Below, piece after piece: positions 25,043-32,115 of a DNA stretch of 64,000 nucleotides. Position 1 is the stretch's first letter; each line of letters opens with the position of its first letter. The notes beneath the pieces were generated by a model. It was not told the origin of the DNA, ran no database searches, and saw nothing but the letters and a program-made list of their open reading frames with translations. Both the position numbers and the translations under genes were made by a program. Source of the stretch: DASZTV01 sp035550655 (GTDB taxonomy: Bacteria; Actinomycetota; Actinomycetes; JAFAQI01); the NCBI GenBank assembly GCA_035550655.1, contig DASZOU010000033.1:186001-250000 (forward strand). The letters are read 5' to 3'.

Positions 25043-25921
25043 ATGACGATCGGGGTGCTCGGCGAGTCCCTGTGCGACGTCTTCACCGATGCGGACGGTG
25101 TGACCACCGAGCGTCCCGGTGGCGGCCCGCTCAACATCGCGGTGGGACTGGCACGGCTCGACATTGCCGTGCACCTGTTCACCGCGATCGGCAACGACGC
25201 CCGCGGCGCCGAGCTGCGCGCCGCACTGTCAGCCGAAGCCGTCGCTGTCACGTGCGGCAAGTCGTCTCTTCCCACCGCGACCGCGACAGCGTCGATCGAC
25301 GGCGGCGGCCGCGCGACGTACTCGTTCGAGCTGGGCTGGGACCCGCGCTTCGACGTCGACTGGCCGGCGCTGGACGTCCTGCACTTCGGTTCGCTCGGCG
25401 CGGTCGTGCAACCGGGCGCGGCCGAGGTCGCGGCCGTCGTCGATCGGTACGCCGGCAAGGCGTTGATCAGCTATGACCCGAACTGGCGCGACGGGGTCGT
25501 TGCTTCCGATCCGCGTGTGGTCGTCGAGACGCACGCCGCACGCGCCGATGTCGTGAAGCTCAGCGACGACGACGCGGCGAAGGTGTACCCAGAGCTCGAC
25601 AGTGAGCAAGTCGCACGACGGCTGCTGAGCCTGGGACCAGCACTCGTCATCGTCACCCGGGGTGCGGCGGGCGCATCGGGCTGGACGCAACAGGTCGAGA
25701 AGCATTGTGCGGCGGCGGCGGTCGACGTGGTCGACACGGTCGGTGCCGGCGACGCGTTCATGGCCACCGTCCTGTCCGAGCTCGCCGGCTTCAGCCGCGC
25801 GAAGGTTGAAGCGCTGAACAAGCGGGAGCTGGAGCTGGTGCTGGAGTTCGCGTCGTACGTCGCGGGTCGGACCTGTGAAAGAGCAGGCGCGGACCCGCCG
25901 CGCCTGTCCGAGCTCTTCTAG
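25043..25921 (+). CDS. PfkB-family sugar kinase
   Basis: 292 residues. N-terminal GESLCDVFTDADG and GGGPLNIAVGLARL (substrate-binding glycines and asparagine) and the C-terminal signature DVVDTVGAGDAFMATVLSEL with catalytic Asp and anion hole (GAGD) identify the ribokinase/fructokinase family. Walker-like IVTRGAAGA precedes it. It should phosphorylate a sugar, probably a ketose from the adjacent polyol dehydrogenase. Its ATG overlaps a remnant dehydrogenase stop (TGATGA). Fructokinase is the best guess, but specificity is not provable from sequence. Confidence 0.9.
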   Translation: MTIGVLGESLCDVFTDADGVTTERPGGGPLNIAVGLARLDIAVHLFTAIGNDARGAELRAALSAEAVAVTCGKSSLPTATATASIDGGGRATYSFELGWDPRFDVDWPALDVLHFGSLGAVVQPGAAEVAAVVDRYAGKALISYDPNWRDGVVASDPRVVVETHAARADVVKLSDDDAAKVYPELDSEQVARRLLSLGPALVIVTRGAAGASGWTQQVEKHCAAAAVDVVDTVGAGDAFMATVLSELAGFSRAKVEALNKRELELVLEFASYVAGRTCERAGADPPRLSELF

Positions 25922-25976
25922 GCCTCGCTCATCGGCGCGGCGACAGCCGCGACGTCATCGAGCTCCGCGACACCCG

Positions 25977-26951
25977 TCACGGCTCGAGGACGACCTTGCC
26001 CGTCGCTTGGCGGTTGTCGAGCATCGCGAGCGCCTCGCCGGCCCGCTCGAGCGGGAAGCGCGCACCCACGGGCGGGTTGATGTGACCGGCTGCGGCCAGC
26101 TTCGCGATCTCGACCGCAACCTCCGCGCCGTACGCAAGACCCGATGACAACAGGTACTCACCCCATCCGGCGCCGACCACCTCGGTGTTTCGCAGCAGCA
26201 GCCGGTTCACCTTGACCTCGGGGATCGCGCCGCCGGTGAACCCGATGACGACCAGCCGGCCGGCGCGGTTGAGCGACCGCAGGCTGTCGGTGAACCGGTC
26301 GCCACCGACCGGGTCGACCACGATGTCGACCCCTTGGCCGCCGGTGAGGGCGAGCGCGTCGTCCTTCCAGGCGCCGTCGGACCGCACGACCTCGTCGGCC
26401 CCGGCGTCCTTCGCCACAATCGCCTTGTCATCGGTCGACACGACGGCGATGGTCCGCGCGCCGAGCCCCTTGGCCACCTGGATCGTCGCGGTGCCGACAC
26501 CGCCGGCGGCGCCGTGGATGAGCACGGTCTCGCCCGGCTTCAGCCGCCCGCGAGTGACGAGCGCGAAGTAGGCCGTGTGGTAGTTGAGGATCAACGCCGC
26601 GCCCTGAGCGAAGTCGAGGCCGTCGGGCAGCGGGAACGTCATGGCGAGCGGCGCAGCGGCCACCTCGGCGAATGCGCCGCTGAGGCAGAACGCGACGACC
26701 TTGTCGCCTGCCGCGAAGCCCGAGCCGTCCGGCGCCGACCGCACCACGCCGCACACCTCGCTGCCCGGCACGAAGGGCAGCTCGGGCTTGTACTGGTACT
26801 CACCACGCGTCTGCAGGACCTCGGGGAACGACACTCCCGCCGCCTTGACGTCGACCACGACGACACCGTCCGCGGGGGCGGGCTCGGGCAGGTCCGCGAG
26901 CCGGGTCGCGGTCTCGGGTCCGGTCAGCTGGAAGATCTCGACAGCGCGCAT
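25977..26951 (-). CDS. NADPH:quinone oxidoreductase-like MDR protein
   Basis: 324 residues beginning MRAVEIFQLTGPETATRLAD. Non-zinc medium-chain reductase: FVPGSEVCGVVRSAPDGSGF in the catalytic domain, the QOR signature VLIHGAAGGVGTATIQVAKG with the nucleotide-binding glycines, and a FPLERAGEALAMLDNRQATG C-terminus. The family reduces quinones or activated enones using NADPH. The upstream gap (26952-27057) contains the perfect 19-bp inverted-repeat hairpin. Confidence 0.9.
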   Translation of the reverse strand: MRAVEIFQLTGPETATRLADLPEPAPADGVVVVDVKAAGVSFPEVLQTRGEYQYKPELPFVPGSEVCGVVRSAPDGSGFAAGDKVVAFCLSGAFAEVAAAPLAMTFPLPDGLDFAQGAALILNYHTAYFALVTRGRLKPGETVLIHGAAGGVGTATIQVAKGLGARTIAVVSTDDKAIVAKDAGADEVVRSDGAWKDDALALTGGQGVDIVVDPVGGDRFTDSLRSLNRAGRLVVIGFTGGAIPEVKVNRLLLRNTEVVGAGWGEYLLSSGLAYGAEVAVEIAKLAAAGHINPPVGARFPLERAGEALAMLDNRQATGKVVLEP

Positions 26952-26983
26952 AGCGGGACGCTACCGAACCGCGTTCTGCCCCT

Positions 26984-27052
26984 CCGCCGTGATCTTGACG
27001 AAAGTGGCGCTATGACGGCCGGATAACGCCTTCTTCGTCAAGATCACGGCGG
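26984..27052. repeat. Intergenic hairpin repeat, copy 2 (perfect 19-bp inverted ends)
   Basis: CCGCCGTGATCTTGACGAA (26984-27002) is perfectly inverted as TTCGTCAAGATCACGGCGG (27034-27052). The 31-bp interior can pair further (GGCGC.TAT with ATAACGCC). A related copy lies at 2987-3053. It sits between the amidohydrolase stop and the QOR start on the minus strand, so it may end transcription, or be a small non-autonomous repeat element. Confidence 0.85.
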
Positions 27053-27057
27053 ACTTG

Positions 27058-28200
27058 CTAGCTGCGGAGCAGCCAGGCCACGTTGTCGGCCATCACCTTC
27101 GCGGTCGCGTCGGCCGGCAGGGTCGCGATGGCCGCCGCGTAGTCGTCGTACGGCCGCGCGATGCCTTCGGCGTGCGGCCAGTCGCTGCCGAACATGAAGG
27201 TGTCGCCGCCGACCGCCCGCACCAGGTCCGCGGGGTTCTCGTAGGCGAGCGCACCGACCCGCACCTGGCGCAGGAAGTACTCCGAGGGCCGCAGCCGCAG
27301 CGGATGCAGCGGAGCACCGTGGCGCAGCGTGTAGAAGTCGGCGGCGCCGTCGAGCATCAACAGGAACTGCGGCACCCATGCCGCGGTCAGCTCGACGACC
27401 CCGAGCCGAAGGTCGGGGTAGCGATCGAGGGTTCCGTTGAGGATCAGGTCGGCCAGCGCAACAGCCGGTGCGACGTACAGGAAGACGGAGTCCAGCAGCC
27501 GGTCGGCCGGGTCGGGATCGCTGGCGTACCACGCCGGATGCAAGGCGCCCTTGAAGTTGCCGACGTGGAAGACCGGTGACACGCCCGCATCGCAGAACGC
27601 CGTCCAGATCGGGTCGTGGTCGGGATGCGACAGCCGCTTCCCGTTGACCGGCGCGGGCGCGACCATCGCGAGGCGTACGCCGTCCCGGCCGAGCCGCGCG
27701 ATCTCCGCCACCGCCCAGTCGGGATCACGCAACGTGAGATGCCCGACCGGGAACAGCCGACCGGCTCCGGCCGCGGCGTTGGCGGCTTGCCACCGGTTGC
27801 ACGCCGTGAGATTGCCGGTCAGCGCTTCGAGGTCGGCGGCAAGCATCTCCTCCCAGATCAGGCCGAAGTTCGGGAACAGCACCGCGGCGTCGAGCCCGAA
27901 CTCGTCAAGCGCGTGCAGCCGCGCCACCGGATCGGTGTACGACGCGGGCACCTGCTCGTCGTACGTCGCTTCGGCCGGCTCGCCCCGCTGCTGGCGCAGC
28001 CGGTGTTCACCGATCTGTTTCGCCCGCAGCGGCTGCTGCGGCTCGGCGAGATACAGCCGCTCACCGTGGAGGGTCAGCCAGGCATAGCCGAGGTCGTCAT
28101 CGACGATCTCGAGTGCCTTGTCGCGCAGCCGCGGATCGATGTGATCGCGCCACATCGTGCGCGGCTCGAACAGATGTTGGTCGGCATCGACGATGCGCAT
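27058..28200 (-). CDS. Amidohydrolase-2 family metal-dependent hydrolase
   Basis: 380 residues from ATG 28200. N-terminal metal motif IVDADQHLFEPRTMW, central HVGNFKGALHP-type strand, and C-terminal FGSDWPHAEGIARPYDDY carrying the catalytic Asp are typical of the ACMSD/gamma-resorcylate decarboxylase branch (PF04909). Members decarboxylate or hydrolyse aromatic or cyclic acids. The start was moved down from longer open frames because homology-like sequence begins at MRIVDADQH. It is divergent from the secreted CAP-like gene across a 164-bp promoter region. Confidence 0.88.
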   Translation of the reverse strand: MRIVDADQHLFEPRTMWRDHIDPRLRDKALEIVDDDLGYAWLTLHGERLYLAEPQQPLRAKQIGEHRLRQQRGEPAEATYDEQVPASYTDPVARLHALDEFGLDAAVLFPNFGLIWEEMLAADLEALTGNLTACNRWQAANAAAGAGRLFPVGHLTLRDPDWAVAEIARLGRDGVRLAMVAPAPVNGKRLSHPDHDPIWTAFCDAGVSPVFHVGNFKGALHPAWYASDPDPADRLLDSVFLYVAPAVALADLILNGTLDRYPDLRLGVVELTAAWVPQFLLMLDGAADFYTLRHGAPLHPLRLRPSEYFLRQVRVGALAYENPADLVRAVGGDTFMFGSDWPHAEGIARPYDDYAAAIATLPADATAKVMADNVAWLLRS

Positions 28201-28364
28201 AGTCCGAACGTTAATCCGCGGTCGGGACAACTCGGGCCTTTCGCCCTCACAAATGACTCCATTTGTCCATCGAGTCCGACCGGTGTCTCTGCCGATACCG
28301 GAATTGCAAGGAACTTCAAGGATTTCGACCCACGAAGTCCTCAAGGCTCAAATCGGCGGACATC

Positions 28365-29204
28365 ATGACCAACTACTACTCAACAGGCAAAAGGGACCGC
28401 ACACACGCCCTGGTGCTGGCCTGCATCCTGCTCTCCCTTTTCGCGTTCACCGCGTCGTTCGTCACCTCGCCGGCAGCGGGGCTCGCCAGGCCGCAGACCA
28501 AGTCGGTCGCCCTCGCGAACATCCACCACGCCACGGCCAAGCTGCACGACCCGCGCCGCAACGTCTCCCCTTCTCCGGACTACCTGGCCAACTGCGCCGT
28601 GAACGGCTCGAACAGCAAGTCCTGCGTGAAGCAGGCACTGCAGGCCATCAACAACGCCCGCGCCGCTGAAGGCGTCCGCCCGATGATCCTGCCGGCCGAC
28701 TACACCTCGCTCTCGATGGCGCAGCAGACCTTCATCGTCACCGACCTCGAGCGCGTGGACCGCGGGCTGCGGCCGTTCAAGGGCTTGACCGCGAAGCTCA
28801 ACGCCAATGCCCACCACGCCGCCGTCGTCCGCGCCGACCCCACCCTGGTCAACGCCGTGATGGCGCTGCTCGGGGTGCGCGAGTACGGCTCGATCTGGGC
28901 CGGCGACTTCGGCCCGCTGGCGAGTGACTACGACTGGATGTACAACGACGGCTACTCGGCGAACGGGAGCGTCAACCTTGACTGCCAGACCCGCTCGGCG
29001 AAGGGCTGCTGGGGTCACCGTCACGTGATCCTCGGCGCCTACTCCGGCCTGCCGACACTGGTCGCCGGCGCCGGGACCGCCAAGCCGGCCGGCTCCTCGA
29101 TCGCCCAGATCTTCGTCGGCAGCGTCAAGTCCTCGTTCCAGTTCGTGTACACGTGGCGCCAGGCGCTGGACGCCGGCGCGAGCGGACACAAGATCCTGGC
29201 GTAA
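28365..29204 (+). CDS. Secreted CAP/SCP-like protein
   Basis: 279 residues. Signal peptide: basic YYSTGKRDRTHALVLACILL with hydrophobic core to AAGLA. The mature region has ALQAINNARAAEGVRPMILP, a CAP-type N-terminal helix, TAKLNANAHHAAVVRADPTL, an acidic/aromatic segment, and GCWGHRHVILGAYSGLPTLV with the conserved histidine region. Two cysteine pairs are likely disulphides. CAP proteins in bacteria are extracellular with varied or unknown roles. It ends at the strong hairpin at 29231-29271. Confidence 0.72.
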   Translation: MTNYYSTGKRDRTHALVLACILLSLFAFTASFVTSPAAGLARPQTKSVALANIHHATAKLHDPRRNVSPSPDYLANCAVNGSNSKSCVKQALQAINNARAAEGVRPMILPADYTSLSMAQQTFIVTDLERVDRGLRPFKGLTAKLNANAHHAAVVRADPTLVNAVMALLGVREYGSIWAGDFGPLASDYDWMYNDGYSANGSVNLDCQTRSAKGCWGHRHVILGAYSGLPTLVAGAGTAKPAGSSIAQIFVGSVKSSFQFVYTWRQALDAGASGHKILA

Positions 29205-29230
29205 CCGGATCCGGTCGAACGCCGTTAGAC

Positions 29231-29271
29231 GTGTGACGCAAGGGCGGACCGCTGCCGCCCTTGCGTCACAC
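29231..29271 (+). terminator. Strong hairpin, probable terminator
   Basis: GTGTGACGCAAGGGCGG and CCGCCCTTGCGTCACAC form a perfect 17-bp stem with a 7-base loop, 26 bp after the CAP-like gene stop. No U-tract follows, as is common in high-GC actinobacteria. It is the most stable hairpin noticed in the window. Confidence 0.85.
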
Positions 29272-29346
29272 CTATGTCGGGCCCCGGCCATCCGTCGTAC
29301 TCGCCGGTAACGAGACGACGGGCGCCTCGCGCCTTAGGCTGAATCG

Positions 29347-30321
29347 ATGATCCTCCGCTCGGTGGCCGGCATCGAGCTGCAGGAGGCCGAGCGCAACGGG
29401 CGGCGGTACGCCTACCCGATGGACTACCCGGACCTCGCCCGGATCGAGGCCTCGATCCAGCTCTCCGCTCAGCACGACGACGGCGACGTCGAGGGCCTCA
29501 AGGTCGACCCCGACCGGTACGCCGCGCAGGACGCCTACTTCTCGACCGGCACCGCGAAGCCGGCCGAGTTCGTGCAGGGAATGGCGTGCATCATCGACCC
29601 TCGGTTCGAGGCAATGGTCGAGCGGACGCTCGCCGACGAGGCGATCGTCGCGTCGTTCCACCGGCTGGGCGAGCACCTCCAGTCGGGCGGCAACGTCATC
29701 AACGCTGTTCCGCACGGACCGCTGCTCGACATCGGGCTGCTGCACGCGATGGCGTACGTCGGGCTCACCCGCCTCGGCTACACCCCGAAGATGGGGATCG
29801 TCATCAGCCACGGCATCAGCGGCCGCGGCAAGCGCTTCGGCGAAGAGCTGGTCTGCCTCGCCGACGCGCTCGACTGGGCGTGCGACAAGGTCTGGTACGT
29901 GACGCCGCGTACGGCGAATGTGCGGGAGTCGACGTACGTCGAGCTCGTGCCCGGCGAGCGGATCACGCAGCACAACGCGATCGTCCGCACTGACATCGCC
30001 GCGGCACTCGACGAGGGCGGCTACGTGATCACCGCCGCACCCAGCGCCACGAGCAACCGCGTCGGTCACGACGGCGTGCACCAGATCCTGGCGCCGACGC
30101 TCGGGACGCTGCGGCTGATGTCGCATCCGCGAACCTGGATCGCGATCGCCGCCGGCCGGGTGCTGGGAGCACCGACGCCGCGCTACTCGCTGGTGCCGGA
30201 GTTCCCCATCCTCGGCGGCAACGGTGAGCAGCTGATGGCGCAGGGCGCAGAGCTGATCAACCGGCTGGCGGCGGAGATGAACCGCATCGACGCCCCGACC
30301 CGGTACGCGGTTCGCATGTGA
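29347..30321 (+). CDS. Uncharacterised protein with an H-x4-D acyltransferase-like motif
   Basis: 324 residues, no signal peptide or TM. Residues around 118-124 read VPHGPLLDIGLLHAM, an H-x4-D arrangement as in PlsC-type glycerolipid acyltransferases, followed by SHGISGRGKRFGEELVCLAD. Further conserved-looking blocks are YVELVPGERITQHNAIVRTD and VITAAPSATSNRV. It may be an acyltransferase-related protein, but the rest does not match well enough for a firm call. It lies alone between the hairpin at 29231 and the box array at 30315. Confidence 0.6.
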   Translation: MILRSVAGIELQEAERNGRRYAYPMDYPDLARIEASIQLSAQHDDGDVEGLKVDPDRYAAQDAYFSTGTAKPAEFVQGMACIIDPRFEAMVERTLADEAIVASFHRLGEHLQSGGNVINAVPHGPLLDIGLLHAMAYVGLTRLGYTPKMGIVISHGISGRGKRFGEELVCLADALDWACDKVWYVTPRTANVRESTYVELVPGERITQHNAIVRTDIAAALDEGGYVITAAPSATSNRVGHDGVHQILAPTLGTLRLMSHPRTWIAIAAGRVLGAPTPRYSLVPEFPILGGNGEQLMAQGAELINRLAAEMNRIDAPTRYAVRM

Positions 30322-30424
30322 CATAGCTGTCGTGAAGCGCGACACGCATGTGACATAGGAGTCGCATTTCACGACACGCATGTGACATGCGAGCAAGGTG
30401 ACACAACACCTATGTCACACGCGA
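30315..30424. repeat. Array A: four ATGTSACAY boxes at 32-bp spacing
   Basis: Boxes start at 30316, 30348, 30380 and 30412 (ATGTGACAT three times, then ATGTCACAC): intervals are 32 bp each. The 23-bp spacers are partly similar (AGGAGTCGCATTTCACGACACGC). The array fills the gap between convergent genes, and its last element runs into the stop codon of the minus-strand hydrolase (GCGATCAG). Related arrays lie at 58897 and 60696. Confidence 0.85.
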
Positions 30425-31312
30425 TCAGGCGAGGTCGTGGACCGCTTTCACGATTCGCTCGACGCCCCGCTCGCCGAACATCAGCGTGTAGTGGTTGGTG
30501 TCGTCCACGGTTTCGACCTCGAGCTGCGGCAACTTCTCCCGCCACGGTTCGACCAGCGCATCGGGCAGCAACGGAGTGGGCTCGTTCATCAGGCCCCGCG
30601 TCGCGCGGATCAACCGGAGCGGGCAGGTCAGTGACGCGAGCGACGCGACGATCGCATCCGCGTTGTTCAGCTGGTCGGCGAAGTCACCCTCGACCGCCGC
30701 CTTCGACACTCGCGACCGCAGCTCCGGCTCCTCACCGGTCAGGTCGTAACGCAGGTAGTCCTCGACGTCGGCGCTCCAGCCCTCGCTGACAGCGGGATGC
30801 GCCCGCCAGTACTCGAAGTACTCATCCACCGACGCGAAGGTCCGGGACAGCCGCTCGATTGCCGGCCCGAGCACCGCGGGCAGGATCACGTCTGCCGGCA
30901 CACCCTCCGGCAGCGGCAGCGGGATCCCGCCGTCGACGAGGACCACCGACTTCACGAGCTCCGGGTACTTCGCGGCGAACACGACGCTGACGTACGCCCC
31001 CATGGACTCGCCGACGACGACCACCGGGCCGAGACCGAGCGCACGCACCACCGCCGCGCAGTCGTCGGCGTGGACCCCCATGCCGTACGGCGGCGGCAGC
31101 TGCCCGCTCGCGCCTCGGCCGCGCAGATCGGGGGCAGCGATCAGTGTCTCCGGCAGCAGTGCCCGAGCTACCGGCTGCAGCGACATCGACGACGCCGTCA
31201 CGCCGTGCAGCCCGAGCACCGGCGGCAGCGTCGGCTCGCCCTCGGGACGGTGCACGAGCACCCGCAGCACTCCGCCCGCCACCTCGACATCGACCGGCTC
31301 GGGCTTCGTCAC
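30425..31312 (-). CDS. Alpha/beta hydrolase linked to the second Liv module
   Basis: 295 residues from GTG 31312, 13 bp after the TetR stop, so it is in an operon with TetR. Motifs: oxyanion LGLHGVTASSMSL, APDLRGRGASG, nucleophile elbow VVGESMGAYVS (GxSxG), VVLVDGGIPLPLP, and a C-terminal DDTNHYTLMFG carrying the catalytic histidine. It is a paralogue of the hydrolase in the first Liv operon (17888-18775), sharing DYLRYDL, DLRGRG and RTFA.V blocks. It presumably acts on the compound handled by the second transporter. Confidence 0.88.
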   Translation of the reverse strand: MTKPEPVDVEVAGGVLRVLVHRPEGEPTLPPVLGLHGVTASSMSLQPVARALLPETLIAAPDLRGRGASGQLPPPYGMGVHADDCAAVVRALGLGPVVVVGESMGAYVSVVFAAKYPELVKSVVLVDGGIPLPLPEGVPADVILPAVLGPAIERLSRTFASVDEYFEYWRAHPAVSEGWSADVEDYLRYDLTGEEPELRSRVSKAAVEGDFADQLNNADAIVASLASLTCPLRLIRATRGLMNEPTPLLPDALVEPWREKLPQLEVETVDDTNHYTLMFGERGVERIVKAVHDLA

Positions 31313-31325
31313 AGCTGCCTCCTGC

Positions 31326-31955
31326 TCACTTCGCGACCATCTTCAGCGCCAGCGCGGCGTACGCGTCCGCGACCTCGTCGGCGGTGTGCTCGCCACCCGG
31401 CTCCCACCACTCGGCCACGCGAATCCCCATCGCGCCGATCGCCGCAGCGACCAGGAAAGGGTCAGCGATCACGAACGCGCCGAGCCGCTCCCCCCGCGCG
31501 AGCACGCCCTGCAGCAGCCGCACCGACGACTCGCGCACGGTGCGCACCTGCTGCTCGTGCTCGGGCGACAGGGCGGCGAGCTCGCGGTTGCAGACCCGCG
31601 CGAGCATCCGGTACGTCGCGCGCATGTGCACGTGGGCCTGGACGTAGGCGCGCAGCTGCTCGACCGGTTCGGGCCCGGCAGCCAGCACCGCGGCGTCCGC
31701 CGCGTCGCGCTGGGTTTCGTGCCCGAGCATCGAGATGCCGAACAGCAGCTCTTCCTTGGAGCGCACGTGGGCGTAGATCGAGCTCGGCTGGATCCCGGCC
31801 GCCTTCGCCAGGTCGCGGATCGAGACGCCGTGGTAGCCACGCTCGCCGAAGCAGGTCAGCGCGGCCTCCTGGAGGCGGCGCAACGTGCCGTCGCTGGTCG
31901 CCCCGGGCGGCAGCAGGGCGGCCTCGCCCAGCACCGGCTCCGCGTCCACGCTCAC
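31326..31955 (-). CDS. TetR-family repressor
   Basis: 209 residues from GTG 31955. The N-terminal HTH (~25-70) is LRRLQEAALTCFGERGYHGV followed by IRDLAKAAGIQPSSIYAHVR and SKEELLFG; the C-terminal ligand domain resembles the TetR_C_33/KstR2-like group (AYVQAHVHMRATYRML). It is divergent from the second Liv module. Two identical 16-bp palindromes in the shared promoter region are the natural binding sites, giving autoregulation and control of the transporter; the ligand may be the transported substrate or its CoA ester. Confidence 0.9.
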   Translation of the reverse strand: MSVDAEPVLGEAALLPPGATSDGTLRRLQEAALTCFGERGYHGVSIRDLAKAAGIQPSSIYAHVRSKEELLFGISMLGHETQRDAADAAVLAAGPEPVEQLRAYVQAHVHMRATYRMLARVCNRELAALSPEHEQQVRTVRESSVRLLQGVLARGERLGAFVIADPFLVAAAIGAMGIRVAEWWEPGGEHTADEVADAYAALALKMVAK

Positions 31956-31963
31956 CTCGCCAT

Positions 31964-31979
31964 CCGAACGATCGTTCGG
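31964..31979. promoter_or_regulatory. TetR-type operator O1
   Basis: CCGAACGATCGTTCGG is a perfect 16-bp palindrome 8 bp upstream of the TetR start codon, with the same sequence repeated at 32086-32101. This is the size and form of TetR-family operators. Confidence 0.85.
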
Positions 31980-32052
31980 TGCGAAGTGTCACGGCCCCGG
32001 TTCGAGCCGTCAAGGCCGGTACGGCGTTTCTGCTTTGGAATCAATACGTCCC

Positions 32053-32081
32053 TTGACATGACGCTGCGTTACGGCCAATGT
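32053..32081 (+). promoter_or_regulatory. Possible promoter of the second Liv module
   Basis: TTGACA at 32053-32058 is a consensus -35 hexamer; the -10 region about 17 bp on (CAATGT) is a weak match. Operator O2 begins 4 bp after it, where a repressor would block transcription initiation. Confidence 0.45.
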
Positions 32082-32085
32082 TCGC

Positions 32086-32101
32086 CCGAACGATCGTTCG
32101 G
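32086..32101. promoter_or_regulatory. TetR-type operator O2
   Basis: Second identical CCGAACGATCGTTCGG, 14 bp before the GTG of the binding-protein gene and 122 bp from O1 (centre to centre). It overlaps the expected transcription start of the plus-strand module. Confidence 0.85.
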
Positions 32102-32115
32102 CAGCAGGAGGGCTC

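Noticed and set aside
29347..30321. Confident PlsC-type acyltransferase
   Set aside because: The H-x4-D motif (HGPLLD) fits but the other conserved blocks of PlsC are not evident, so it was left as uncharacterised.
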